Positions 1 to 13,200 of a stretch of 64,000 nt of DNA are shown in pieces. Positions within the stretch are counted from its first letter, which is position 1, and each line of letters begins with the position of its first letter. Source of the stretch: Actinostola sp. cb2023 (lineage: Eukaryota > Cnidaria > Anthozoa > Actiniaria > Actinostolidae); contig JAUJYZ010000723.1 in assembly GCA_033675265.1 (NCBI GenBank), positions 62,001-126,000 on the forward strand, in the 5' to 3' direction. The notes below the pieces were generated by a model. The model saw nothing but the letters and a program-made list of their open reading frames with translations, did not search any database and was not told the DNA's origin. The translations under genes and the position numbers were made by a program.

Positions 1-45
1 TTAAAAAGTCCTCTATATATCCCACCGCTGACACCAGAGCAAAGG

Positions 46-221
46 AAAACACTAGATAGCAATGACCTAAACCAGGTCAAGATTTGAATAACAATAGATG
101 CGTCGTTCTACAAAGACATGTCCTTTGTAGAACGAGGCATATCTAACAATAGTTCCTATTGTTGTACAATAGTTCCTATTGTTATTCAAATCTTGACCTG
201 GTCATTGCTATCTAGTGTTTT
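46..221. repeat. Foldback (inverted-repeat) element
   Basis: The left arm (46-97) and right arm (176-221) are inverted copies. They begin with AAAACACTAGATAGC and end with its complement, and one arm has a short indel. The centre holds smaller palindromes around ACAATAG. No coding potential is visible. A non-autonomous hairpin transposon is the simplest reading. Confidence 0.75.
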
Positions 222-225
222 CCCA

Positions 226-358
226 GGTGGCGGCTAAATGGGATGCCTCAAAAGGACCTTCGAGTGTCAAACAATAGAGCGAATCTATTGTGTTACTGCA
301 TCGTTCTATTGTGTTATATTAATGAGGTCCTTTTGAGGCATCCCTTTTAGCCTCCACC
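226..358. mobile_element. TIR element next to the 84-bp array
   Basis: Inverted termini of about 33 bp run from GGTGGCGGCTAAATGGGATG on the left to the complementary ...TTTAGCCTCCACC on the right. The right terminus stops where the 84-bp tandem array begins. The right end of the same family recurs at 43,979-44,038, again against a simple tandem array. There is no internal reading frame, so it is a MITE-like element. Confidence 0.7.
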
Positions 359-359
359 G

Positions 360-3300
360 TTTCCTTGTATGTATACTTCGTATGTATACTTCGTAGTTCG
401 TCTTGAGTAGGTGAGAGGGGTGGGGTGAGTCATTGTACTTACTTGTCAAGGTAATCAGACTTTGTATGTATACTTCGTAGTTCGTCTTGAGTAGGTGAGA
501 GGGGTGGGGTGAGTCATTGTACTTACTTGTCAAGGTAATCAGACTTTGTATGTATACTTCGTAGTTCGTCTTGAGTAGGTGAGAGGGGGGTGGGGTGAGT
601 CATTGTACTTACTTGTCAAGGTAATCAGACTTTGTATGTATACTTCGTAGTTCGTCTTGAGTAGGTGAGAGGGGTGGGGTGAGTCATTGTACTTACTTGT
701 CAAGGTAATCAGACTTTGTATGTATGCATCGTCGTCAGTTCGTCTTGAGTAGGTGGGAGGGGTGGGGTGAGTCATTGTACTTACTTGTCAAGGTAATCAG
801 ACTTTGTATGTATACTTCGTAGTTCGTCTTGAGTAGGTGAGAGGGGTGGGGTGAGTCATTGTACTTACTTGTCAAGGTAATCAGACTTTGTATGTATACT
901 TCGTAGTTCGTCTTGAGTAGGTGAGAGGGGTGGGGTGAGTGATTGTACTTACTTGTCAAGGTAATCAGACTTTGTATGTATACTTCGTAGTTCGTCTTGA
1001 GTAGGTGTGAGGGGTGGGGGGTGGGGTGAGTCACTTTGTACTTACTTGTCAAGGTAGTCAGTACTTACTTTGTAATACTTTGTATGTACTTCGTAGTTCG
1101 TCTTGAGTAGGTGAGAGGGGTGGGGTGAGTCATTGTACTTACTTGTCAAGGTAATCAGACTTTGTATGTATACTTCGTAGTTCGTCTTGAGTAGGTGAGA
1201 GGGGTGGGGTGAGTCATTGTACTTACTTGTCAAGGTAATCAGGACTTTGTATGTATTCGTAGTTCGTCTTATGAGAGGGGTGGGGTGAGTCATTGTACTT
1301 ACTTGTCAAGGTAATCAGACTTTGTATGTATACTTCGTAGTTCGTCTTGAGTAGGGGAGGGGGGTGGGGTGAGTCATTGTACTTACTTGTCAAGGTAATC
1401 AGACTTTGTATGTATACTTCGTAGTTCGTCTTGAGTAGGTGAGAGGGGTGGGGTGAGTCATTGTACTTACTTGTCAAGGTAATCAGACTTTGTATGTATA
1501 CTTCGTAGTTCGTCTTGAGTAGGTGAGAGGGGTGGGGTGAGTCATTGTACTTACTTGTCAAGGTAATCAGACTTTGTATGTATACTTCGTAGTTCGTCTT
1601 GAGTAGGTGAGGGGGGGGGGTGGGGTGAGTCATTGTACTTACTTGTCAAGGTAATCAGACTTTGTATGTATACTTCGTAGTTCGTCTTGAGTAGGTGAGA
1701 GGGGGGGGTGAGTCATTGTACTTACTTGTCAAGGTAATGTACTTTACTTGTCAAGGTAATCAGACTTTGTATGTATACTTCGTAGTTCGTCTTGAGTAGG
1801 TGAGAGGGGTGGGGTGAGTCATTGTACTTACTTGTCAAGGTAATCAGACTTTGTATGTATACTTCGTAGTTCGTCTTGAGTAGGTGAGAGGGGTGGGGTG
1901 AGTCATTGTACTTACTTGTCAAGGTAATCAGACTTTGTATGTATACTTCGTAGTTCGTCTTGAGTAGGTGAGAGGGGTGGGGTGAGTCATTGTACTTACT
2001 TGTCAAGGTAATCAGACTTTGTATGTATACTTCGTAGTTCGTCTTGAGTAGGTGAGAGGGGTGGGGTGAGTCATTGTACTTACTTGTCAAGGTAATCAGA
2101 CTTTGTATGTATACTTCGTAGTTCGTCTTGAGTAGGTGAGAGGGGTGGGGTGAGTCATTGTACTTACTTGTCAAGGTAATCAGACTTTGTATGTATACTT
2201 CGTAGTTCGTCTTGAGTAGGTGAGAGGGGGGGGTGAGTCATTGTACTTACTTGTCAAGGTAATCAGACTTTGTATGTATACTTCGTAGTTCGTCTTGAGT
2301 AGGTGAGAGGGGTGGGGTGAGTCATTGTACTTACTTGTCAAGGTAATCAGACTTTGTATGTATACTTCGTAGTTCGTCTTGAGTAGGTGAGAGGGGTGGG
2401 GTGAGTCATTGTACTTACTTGTCAAGGTAATCAGACTTTGTATGTATACTTCGTAGTTCGTCTTGAGTAGGTGACTTTGTATGTATACTTCGTAGTTCGT
2501 CTTGAGTAGGTGAGAGGGGTGGGGTGAGTCATTGTACTTACTTGTCAAGGTAATCAGACTTTGTATGTATACTTCGTAGTTCGTCTTGAGTAGGTGAGAG
2601 GGGTGGGGTGAGTCATTGTACTTACTTGTCAAGGTAATCAGACTTTGTATGTATACTTCGTAGTTCGTCTTGAGTAGGTGAGAGGGGGGGGGTGAGTCAT
2701 TGTGAGTCATTGTACTTACTTGTCAAGAGTAATCTTACTTGTCAAGGTAATACTTTGTATGTATACTTCGTAGTTCGTCTTGAGTAGGTGAGAGGGGTGG
2801 GGTGAGTCATTGTACTTACTTGTCAAGGTAATCAGACTTTGTATGTATACTTCGTAGTTCGTCTTGAGTAGGTGGGAGGGGTGGGGTGAGTCATTGTACT
2901 TACTTGTCAAGGTAATCAGACTTTGTATGTATACTTCGTAGTTCGTCTTGAGTAGGTGAGAGGGGGGGTGAGGGGTGAGTCATTGTACTTACTTGTCAAG
3001 GTAATCAGACTTTGTATGTATACTTCGTATGTATACTTCGTCTTGAGTCTTGAGTAGGGGAGGGGTGGGGTGAGTCATTGTACTTACTTGTCAAGGTAAT
3101 CAGACTTTGTATGTATACTTCGTAGTTCGTCTTGAGTAGGTGAGAGGGGTGGGGTGAGTCATTGTACTTACTTGTCAAGGTAATCAGACTTTGTATGTAT
3201 ACTTCGTAGTTCGTCTTGAGTAGGTGAGAGGGGTGGGGTGAGTCATTGTACTTACTTGTCAAGGTAATCAGACTTTGTATGTATACTTCGTAGTTCGTCT

Positions 3301-5709
3301 TGAGTAGGTGGGGTGAGTCATTGTACTTACTTGTCAAGGTAATCAGACTTTGTAGTTCGTCTTGAGTAGGTGAGAGGGGTGGGGTGAGTCATTGTACTTA
3401 CTTGTCAAGGTAATACTTTGTATGTATACTTCGTAGTTCGTCTTGAGTAGGGTGGAGGGGTGGGGTGAGTCATTGTACTTACTTGTCAAGGTAATCAGAC
3501 TTTGTATGTATACTTCGTAGTTCGTCTTGAGTAGGTGAGAGGGGTGGGGTGAGTCATTGTACTTACTTGTCAAGGTAATCAGACTTTGTATGTATACTTC
3601 GTAGTTCGTCTTGAGTAGGTGAGAGGGTGGGGTGAGTCATTGTACTTACTTGTCAAGGTAATCAGACTTTGTATGTATACTTCGTAGTTCGTCTTGAGTA
3701 GGTGAGAGGGGTGGGGTGAGTCATTGTACTTACTTGTCAAGGTAATCAGACTTTGTTGTATACTCGTAGTTCGTCTTGAGTAGGTCTTGAGAGGGGTGGG
3801 GTGAGTCATTGTACTTACTTGTCAAGGTAATCAGACTTTGTATGTATACTTCGTAGTTCGTCTTGAGTAGTAGGTGAGAGGGGTGGGGTGAGTCATTGTA
3901 CTTACTTGTCAAGGTAATCAGACTTTGTATGTATACTTCGTAGTTCGTCTTGAGTAGGTTGAGAGGGGTGGGGTGAGTCATTGTACTTACTTGTCAAGGT
4001 AATCAGACTTTGTATGTATACTTCGTAGTTCGTCTTGAGTAGGTGGGAGGGGTGGGGTGAGTCATTGTACTTACTTGTCAAGGTAATCAGACTTTGTATG
4101 TATACTTCGTAGTTCGTCTTGAGTAGGTGAGGGGGGGTGGGGTGAGTCATTGTACTTACTTGTCAAGGTAATCAGACTTTGTATGTATACTTCGTAGTTC
4201 GTCTTGAGTAGGTGAGAGGGGGGGTGAGTCATTGTACTTACTTGTCAAGGTAATCAGACTTTGTATGTATACTTCGTAGTTCGTCTTGAGTAAGAGGGGT
4301 GGGGTGAGTCATTGTACTTACTTGTCAAGGTAATCAGACTTTTGTATGTATACTTCGTAGTTCGTCTTGAGTAGGTGAGGGGTGGGGTGAGTCATTGTAC
4401 TTACTTGTCAAGGTAATCAGACTTTGTATGTATACTTCGTAGTTCGTCTTGAGTAGGTAGAGGGGTGGGGTGGGGTGTGTACTTACTTGTCAAGGTAATG
4501 TACTTTGTACTTGTCAAGTTCGTCTTGAAGGTCAGACTTTGTATGTACTTACTTCGTAGTAATCGACTTGTATGTACTTCGTAGTTCGTCTTGAGTAGGT
4601 GAGAGGGGGGGTGAGTCATTGTACTTACTTGTCAAGGTAATCAGACTTTGTATGTATACTTCGTAGTTCGTCTTGAGTAGGTGAGAGGGGTGGGGTGAGT
4701 CATTGTACTTACTTGTCAAGGTAATCAGACTTTGTATGTATACTTCGTAGTTCGTCTTGAAGAGTAGGTGAGAGGGGTGGGGGTGAGTCATTGTACTTAC
4801 TTGTCAAGGTAATCAGACTTTGTATGTATACTTCGTAGTTCGTCTTGAGTAGGTGAGAGGGGTGGGGTGAGTCATTGTACTTACTTGTCAAGGTAATCAG
4901 ACTTTGTATGTATACTTCGTAGTTCGTCTTGAGTAGGTGGGAGGGGTGGGGTGAGTCATTGTACTTACTTGTCAAGGTAATCAGACTTTGTATGTATACT
5001 TCGTAGTTCGTCTTGAGTAGGTGGAGGGGTGGGGTGAGTCATTGTACTTACTTGTGTCAAGGTAATCAGACTTTGTATGTATACTTCGTAGTTCGTCTTG
5101 AGTAGGTGAGAGGGGTGGGGTGAGTCATTGTACTTACTTGTCAAGGTAATCAGACTTTGTATGTATACTTCGTAGTTCGTCTTGAGTAGGTGGGAGGGGT
5201 GGGGTGAGTCATTGTACTTACTTGTCAAGGTAATCAGACTTTGTATGTATACTTCGTAGTTCGTCTTGAGTAGGTGAGAGGGGTGGGGTGAGTCATTGTA
5301 CTTACTTGTCAAGGTAATCAGACTTTGTATGTATACTTCGTAGTTCGTCTTGACAAGGGGAACTTGTCAAGGTAATCAGACTTTGTATGTGGCACTTTGT
5401 ATGTATACTTCGTAGAGTAGGTGAGAGGGGTCAGTCATTGTACTTACTTGTCAAGGTAATCAGACTTTGTATGTATACTTCGTAGTTCGTCTTGAGTAGG
5501 TGAGAGGGGAGGGGGTGAGTCATTGTACTTACTTGTCAAGGTAATCAGACTTTGTATGTATACTTCGTAGTTCGTCTTGAGTAGGTGGGAGGGGTGGGGT
5601 GAGTCATTGTACTTACTTGTCATCAGACTTTGTATGTATACTTCGTAGTTCCCTTGAGTAGGTGAGAGGGGTGGGGTGAGTCATTGTACTTACTTGTCAA
5701 GGTAATCAA
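360..5709. repeat. 84-bp minisatellite, about 60 copies
   Basis: The array is nearly uninterrupted, with an 84-bp unit containing AGTCATTGTACTTACTTGTC, AGACTTTGTATGTATACTTC and a G-rich part (GAGAGGGGTGGGG). Most units are identical apart from indels in the G-run. Deleted or rearranged units occur near 2,470, 2,700-2,760, 3,020-3,060, 4,470-4,580 and 5,340-5,420. Because 84 is a multiple of three, the minus strand shows long pseudo-reading frames; these are not genes. The array probably lies in an intron of the ODF2 gene, whose exons stop at 7,130. Confidence 0.95.
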
Positions 5710-7104
5710 GAATGCTTCCCTGCACAAGAATACCCGCACAAGGGTATGAGTCATACTTGCACAAGAATACCCGCACAAGAATGCACTTGTCCGCACAATA
5801 CTTCGTAACACATTGCACAAGAATGCACCCGCACAAGAATGTACCCGCACAAGAATGCACTTGCACAAGAAAATGCACCCGCACAAGAATACTTACCCGC
5901 ACAAGAATACCCGCACAAGAATACAAGAATGTCACCGCACAAGAATACCCGCACAAGAATACCCGCACAAGAATGCACCCGCACAAGAATGCACCCGCAC
6001 AAGAATACCCACAAGAATGTACCCGCACAAGAATACACCGCACAAGAATAGTCCCGCACAAGAATACACCGCACAAGAATACCCGCACAAGTACCCGCAC
6101 ATGAATACCCGCGCTTGAGAATGCACCCGCACAAGAATACCCGCACAAGAATACCCGCACAAAATACCCGCACCCGCACAAGAATACCCGCACAAGAATA
6201 CCCGCACGCAAGCACCCGCACAAGAATACCCGCACAAGAATACCCGCACAAGAATACCCGCACAAGAATACCCGCACCGCACAAGAATGCACAAGAATAC
6301 CCGCACAAGAATACCCGCACAAGAATACCCGCACAAGAATACCCGCACAAGAATGCACCCGCACAAGAATACCCGCACAAGAATACCCGCACAAGAATAC
6401 CCGCACAAGAATACCCGCGCAGAATACCCGCACAAGAATACCCGCACAAGAATACCCGCACAAGAATACCCGCACAAGAAATATACCGCACAAGAATACC
6501 CGCACAAGAATACCCGCACAAGAATGCACCCGCACAAGAATGCACCCGCACAAGAATACCCGCACAAGAATACCCGCACAAGAATACCCGCACAAGAACC
6601 CGCACAAGAATACCCGCACAAGAATACCCGCACAAGAATACCCGCACAAGAATACCCGCACAAGAATACCCGCACAAGAATACCCGCACAAGAATACCCG
6701 CACAGAATACCCGCACAAGAATACCCGCACAAGAAGCACAAGAATACCCGCACAAGAATACCCGCACCCGCACAAGAACCCGCACAAGAATACCCCACAA
6801 GCACCCGCACAAGATGCATACCCGCACAAGAATACCCGCACAAGAATACCCGCACAAGAATACCCGCACAGAATACCCGCACAAGAATACCCGCACACCG
6901 CACAAGAATACCCGCACAAGAATACCCGCACAAGAATACCCGCACAAGAATACCCGCACAAGAATACCCGCACAAGAATGCACCCGCACAAGAATACCCG
7001 CACAAGAATACCCGCACAAGAATACCCGCACAAGAATACCCCCGCACAAGAATGCACCCGCACAAGAATACCCGCACAAGAATACCCGCACAAGAATACC
7101 CCAC
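5710..7104. repeat. 14-bp minisatellite (CCCGCACAAGAATA)
   Basis: About 95 copies of CCCGCACAAGAATA are present, with a common variant ending in GAATGCA. The left portion is degenerate and merges with the last 84-bp units around 5,690-5,720. The right end lies about 25 bp from the last visible ODF2 exon. Three units make 42 bp without stops, which produces long meaningless frames on both strands. Confidence 0.95.
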
Positions 7105-7129
7105 ATTGCAGTTAGAGAACACAATTGAC

Positions 7130-7228
7130 CTTTTGTGTTAAATCAGCAATGAGGTTCGTGTGTTCACAGGCTCGTCGCTCGTAGGTCATAAGTCTGTCTT
7201 GTGAATCTTGCAAGCGCAACTCTGTGGA
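7130..7228 (-). CDS. ODF2: ODF2 exon 33, last exon in view
   Basis: The exon has 33 codons after the strong acceptor CTCTTCAG. The encoded LRLQDSQDRLMTYERRACEH and LIADLTQK match human ODF2 directly after PDILK, so exons 32 and 33 are adjacent. The donor AAG|GTCAAT is poor, and the frame would otherwise stop within six codons. The 14-bp array begins about 25 bases beyond the donor. Confidence 0.9.
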
Positions 7229-10200
7229 CTGAAGAGAAAAAACTACATTGTAGAAATGAGATTACGAAGAAGAGCTCGTACACGCGCGGTACCCTTCGAC
7301 GTCGGCGTTGTCAATAGAAAAAGATGGCGGCTGTACATTTTACCCAGTAATCCTTTGCGGACCTAAATCAGTACCACTCACATCTACAAACTGTCTTCCA
7401 CGTTCACATAAATAAAGCAGGTAACAGCTTCTCACTTCCATATTTTAAAGTTTTTAAAACTCTCTGTTCTAAAGTTTCTACGTGTTTTTGCACGCAATAG
7501 TCTCCCTCGCAGCCGTGTTTAGCGTCGTCACGCAACGCTCTCTGTGGGGAGAGAAAGCATTGCGTGAAGACACTAAACATGGCTGCGAGGGAGACTATGC
7601 ACGCAAAGGATCATGGTAAAATCATTGTCCCCATCTTTTTTCTTTACAGTATAGACACTCGAACCGTGAACACTTAGGTTTTTTTCTAACACATATATAT
7701 AAATTATCGATCGAGCAAATTGATCAGAAAAATTATTTATTTTGATTACTAAGTGCATTTAAACTCAATGCTCCATTTGAGAGACTATGAGGCAATAGAA
7801 AGTTCAAAAAAAAAAATTTCAAAAAAATTTTAAGTGTTCACGGTTCGAGTGTCCACACTGTAAAATGGATTTTAACATCATAACATAATAAAAAAGATTA
7901 ATTTATGGTGCGACAATCATAAAATCGATCTACCCAAAACAAGACAAAAGATGGGGGAATTACAGTGGCCGCTATTAGCGACCACCCTTGGGGAATTGGC
8001 AAGTGGCCGCTAAACAGAGGTTGGCCGCTTAGTAGGTGGCCGCTTAATAGAGGTTGGCCGCATAATAGGTGGCCGCTTAATAGAGGTTGGCCGCGCATAA
8101 TAGGTGGCCGCTAAATAGAGGTTGGCCGCTTAGTAGGTGGCCGCTTTAATAGAGGTTGGCCGCATAATAGGTGGCCGCTAAATAGAGGTTGGCCGCTTAA
8201 TAGGTGGCCACTAAATAGAGGTTGGCCGCTAAATAGAGGTTGGCCGCTTAATAGGTGGCCGCTAAATAGAGGTTGGCCGCTTTGGCCGCTTAATAGAGGT
8301 TGGCCGCTAAATAATAGGTGGCCGCTAAATAGAGGTTGGCCGTTTAATAGGTGGCTGCCAAATAGAGGTACGCGCATAATAGGTGATGCATTGTAGAGAT
8401 TATTACAAAGGAAAAGGTTGGCCGTTTAACCAAGGTGCAAAGACATAGTGTCCGCATAATAGTGACCGATTTATTTCCATTGTAATAAATACCGGAAGGT
8501 TGGAACTCTTGAATAGGTGGCCACGCAGGAAATAGGCTCCTGGTGGCCGCTTAAAGTGCCTATGAAACGAAAATGTCGATCCTTGTTTTATTGTAGAGGT
8601 TTGTTGCTTAATAGAGGTTGGCCGCTTTTCTCGCTAAATGAACATTTGCTGTATTTAAAAGTCGACTTTGCTTGTGCCGCATTTTATTTTCGCGGTTCGA
8701 AAATTAATTTTGAAACGAAAATGTGCGATCCTTGCTTTATTGGGTTATTGCTGTTTGGGTTTCTCAAAAGGATTTGCTGTCTTTAAAAGTCGACTTTGAG
8801 GCAGTGAACATTTTCTTTTCACGGTTTCGAAAAGGGCGGTTTTCAACCAAAATGTGCTTTACAAGAGACTGGGCCCTTGACAATGGCTCGGTGACGTCAT
8901 AAGTTGTGTATGCCTTTGTTTGCACAACTTATGACGTCACATTTCTATAGTTTGACCGAGCGGGAATTGTCGCACTTTGAAACCCAAAATGCCCAACTTC
9001 GAGCGCGAAATAAAAATTGTTCCTGAAGCTCAATTCACTTTTTATTAACGTCATGTAAACAAGCAAATACTACTGACTTCGTAGTAGCAAATCAGAAAAC
9101 GGGGTCTGTTTTTTCGTTTCATAAGCACTTTAATAGAGGTTGGCCGCTTAATAGAGGTTCCACAATACTCACCTTTAGTATGTCAGCAATCGGTTCTAAC
9201 TCAGACAATCGCTGCTGCATTTTGAGTTTTTGTTTCTCGGTTTCAATCATTGTTTCTTGGTGTAACCGCTGTGTATCCTGTTCGACGTCGTATAACCTAC
9301 TTCTTGTCTCTTCAGCTTCTCGACGGTATTTGTCAATCTAGAATAGACAATGTTTCGTATAAATGTATACAGCCAAACCTTTTGAAAATGGGCAGACTTG
9401 GCAGTTACGTTTGGATTACAGGAGGTGTTCGTTTTACTGAGGGTGGCATATTTTTACGAAATGCTTCGAAGTTCATCAAGAGTAAGGCTTAAAATGTTTG
9501 CTAGTTTGCGCATTCACGAAGTGTCCGAATACTGCATTTCTGTGGGCGGTCTTACTGGACGTGCACAGGGAGCCCAACGTTAGACGTTTTGCGCGCGCGC
9601 GAGCGCTCTACCACAGGAAACCCATCGCTCGTTTCCGGTTGGAGATGTCTACTAGAGGGCGGTAACAGCTGTCTGTAAACCGAGGTGTTTATTTAACATC
9701 ACTGACCTGCTTACAGAAGGTATTCGATTATAACAGATGTCTGTGAGATGTATTCGTAAACGTAATAGGACACAGTTGCGTTAGGCGTGACCGGACTGTC
9801 ACGGCATAGGTTTGTGACAAGCACGGAATGGGCTCGCAATGTATTATGGTCCTACACTACCTGTATTATCTGCCTACCTGATTTTTATAATCTTCTATAA
9901 GTTTTTCGTATTGGGAGGCCGTCGCACGTAAGCGAGCTATTTCACCTTGATTTGAGCTCGACTGACAAAGAGATTTTAGAGATATTTAAGATGGAGAATT
10001 TACTAAAACAACCGTGTAGATTTCGGTTGTCGGAACTCCCTCTATTGTCATCTTCCTAACCCAGACTCGTTCCCAGTCGTTACTGTGTTTCTCCAGCAAC
10101 GCCTAGTGGATTGGCGAGTTTTCACGATTCCATCCGAATAGCTCGGAAACAACTGGGAACGAGTCTGTACCAAGCCTCCCTTCTTATACTCCAACCCCTC

Positions 10201-13200
10201 TCCCCAGTTTCCTGGTGGGTTTTGTATGTACACTTGTCTACCTTAACGGCATAACAAAGCTATCTAGACTACCTACCTGACCTTTATAATCTTCTATTAA
10301 TCTTTTGAACTGTTTAACGTTGGATCTCAATTGAGCATTCTCGGTCTGTAATGTGACTATCTGGGTTATACAAACAGTTATATTGCGTTAAAGGGGGACT
10401 AGTACGTAACTCGTTCAAAATTTGATTTAGCTGAAACTTCACTGAAATAATCTCAAAGACCCATACAATCACTGGTTAATTTTTTTCTCAAAAATTCCAA
10501 TGGGAAGTATGACATTTTTATGAATCTTTAGAGGTGTCAGTGACGTCACTTACTCAACCCAAACTCAGCTCCACACATTTCTTTGTATTTTGTTATCAAA
10601 ATATCTCAACGGTTTGTTCAGATAACAGCTCTGTATTGAAGAAAACTAGTCAAACAATCAATCCTAAGCACATATAACGTAAGAAAACTCCTTCACACAA
10701 ACGTTTAGCTTCATAGAAATAAAATAATTCAAGACAATAAAATAATTCAAGAGCGAAGCCATGTTGATTGTTTGGGTTGAGTAAGTGACGTCACTGACAC
10801 CTCTAAAGATTCATAAAAATGTCATACTTCCCATTGGAATTTTTGAGAAAAAAATTAACCAGTGATTGTATGGGTCTTTGAGATTATTTCAGTGAAGTTT
10901 CAGCTAAATCAAACTTTGAACGATTTACGTACTAGTCCCCCTTTAAGTACTCTATTAAGATTGTTGGAACCTGCCTATATCGACCATCCTTGCTATTGGG
11001 CAAGATGGACGCATAAACAAGGTAGTCACCTCCAAGAGCGGGTAATTTCAATATTTCTGAAAAATGGTAAAGTTTGTAGAAAGTGGTCGCTTATGGGAGG
11101 TGGTCGCATACGGGAGGTGGTCGCTCAAAGAGGTTTGACTGCTATCGTGCTCTGCTGCTGCCTGTTCTATGACTATCTCATACCTGTAATTTCATTTCTT
11201 CTGTCTTATTTCTAGCATCCTTGAGCTGAGTCTTCAGTTTTATAAGATCATGTGCCTTGCTGGTACCCTAACGTTAACGGACCTCAGTTAAGTTACATTG
11301 GGAAGCCTGTGGTGAAGTCTGACGCGAAGAGACCGGGGACGAATATATTTTTGATCATAATAAAAACAGAGTATTTATATAGCGCATCCTGGAACCTCGA
11401 TGCGCTTTACAATAAGAAAAAGAACTAAAAAACTAGTGGATTATAAATAAAATATAAATAAAAATAATAAAATACTATAAATTGAAGATATATTAAAGAT
11501 ATATAAAAAAAAATACCTATCATATAGTCTTTAATATTATACAATTTTCACAACTGTTAAAATGAAAAATGAAACGGGAAGCCTTTGGTTGAAAAAAAAC
11601 GTGACCATAAAGAGACCTGGGGCGAGTAAATATATTGCCGCTGACCCAGTTTTGAGGCCTATTTGCCCTATTATATACTACTGCTGTATCTACCTGCATA
11701 GCATCTCCTTGTATTCTGGACTCGTATTCTATCAGGATTGTCCTCAGCTGATCTATCTCTCTATGCTGAGAAGTTCCCTATTGTTGAAATATGTCGGGAT
11801 CATCATCATCATGATAAACCACGTGGCGAAGAGCTAACCTCATCAATACTAATCATCATCATTACCACCATCACTGCCACCATCATAAATCATCATCATG
11901 ATACAACCACGTGGTGAAGAGCTAACCTCATCAATACTAATCATCATCATTACCACCATCACTGCCACCATCATAAATCATCATCATGATACAACCACGT
12001 GGTGAAGAGCTAACCTCATCAATACTAATCATCATCATTACCACCATCACTGTTGCCATCATAAATTATCATCATCATCATGATCAACCACGTGGCGAAG
12101 AGTTAACCTCACCAATCTAATCCGTCACAATAAATCATCATCATTACCATCATCGCTGCCGCCATCATAAATTATCATCGTCATCATCATCATCAATTCT
12201 ATCACTGACCACCACCATCAAAATCAGTCACAATATAATCCACCAAATTCAGGTGATTTATGATCTCAATCTCTTCGCTACAATCTATCAGTCTATCTCT
12301 CCGTCTATTTTACCTGCGCTTTCTGCTCTTGTAATTTTGATTCAAGTTCTTTGATTTTATCTTTCAAAACCTGTACCTCATTTGAGCAAAAGCTTGCCTA
12401 TATTTATACAACGTTACATAATTAGTATGATACAAGCCAAGGGCGTGTGCTATCTGACTGGGGCGTGTACTATAAGTGTCGTACCTGTAGAATCTCCCTG
12501 TCTGCCTTGTTTTTGTAGGAGGAAACCTCAACACGAAGATTTTCTACTTCATCTGATTTATAAATCGACTTGAAGATAAACATAGTGTTTAGAACATAAG
12601 GTCTTAATTAAGCGGTAGCACTTTCTTACGGACTTCGCTTTACTTTTTTGACAGATTTTGAGGGTATGGGAGCATAGTTTAATCAAAGGTACCCATTGAC
12701 GAACTCGTGGATTTACGGCTCAAAAGTTTACATCCGAGTGAGTGACACTTCCGGTTCAAAAGTCCCATCCCAATAACTCGTGGATTTCTAATCCAAAATG
12801 AAAACGAACTAAATTCTCACGATCATAAAGCATTTTATAAGAAAACTTTCACGTATATACCCAGAAACCTTTGCGATTGACAGGAGAAAATGAGAGGGCC
12901 TGGGGATCGGCAACTCAATCATTCAGCGCGCTGGCAGTGCATTGTGGTGTTGCGACGGAGATTATGGCCAGATCGCGCGCAATGTATGTGGGTCGAAATT
13001 TTTGATTATCTATCTCATACCTTGTTTCTAAACTCATCTACTAACGCCTTGGTTACATCCAAAGTTCCTTGTAACTTGTTGGCCTCATTCTCTTTAACTA
13101 TAACCTGTATCCCAATCAATAACACTCTAAGGTAGTTGCGTTACATTTTTAAAGGAAATTTCAAAGTTGTGTGACATAAGCATTCTGTCACGCGGTCACG

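Noticed and set aside
360..5709. Could the 84-bp tandem repeat be a CRISPR-like or phase-variable coding array?
   Set aside because: There are no distinct spacers and no associated genes, and the surroundings are eukaryotic intron. It is a plain minisatellite. Its period equals the ODF2 module exon length (84), but the sequences are unrelated, so I treat that as coincidence.
5690..7141. Long overlapping frames of 280-470 codons on both strands (Cys/Gly/Val-rich or Arg/Thr/His-rich)
   Set aside because: They are translations of the 14-bp CCCGCACAAGAATA array, open in every frame because three units lack stops. There is no start context, splice support or domain.
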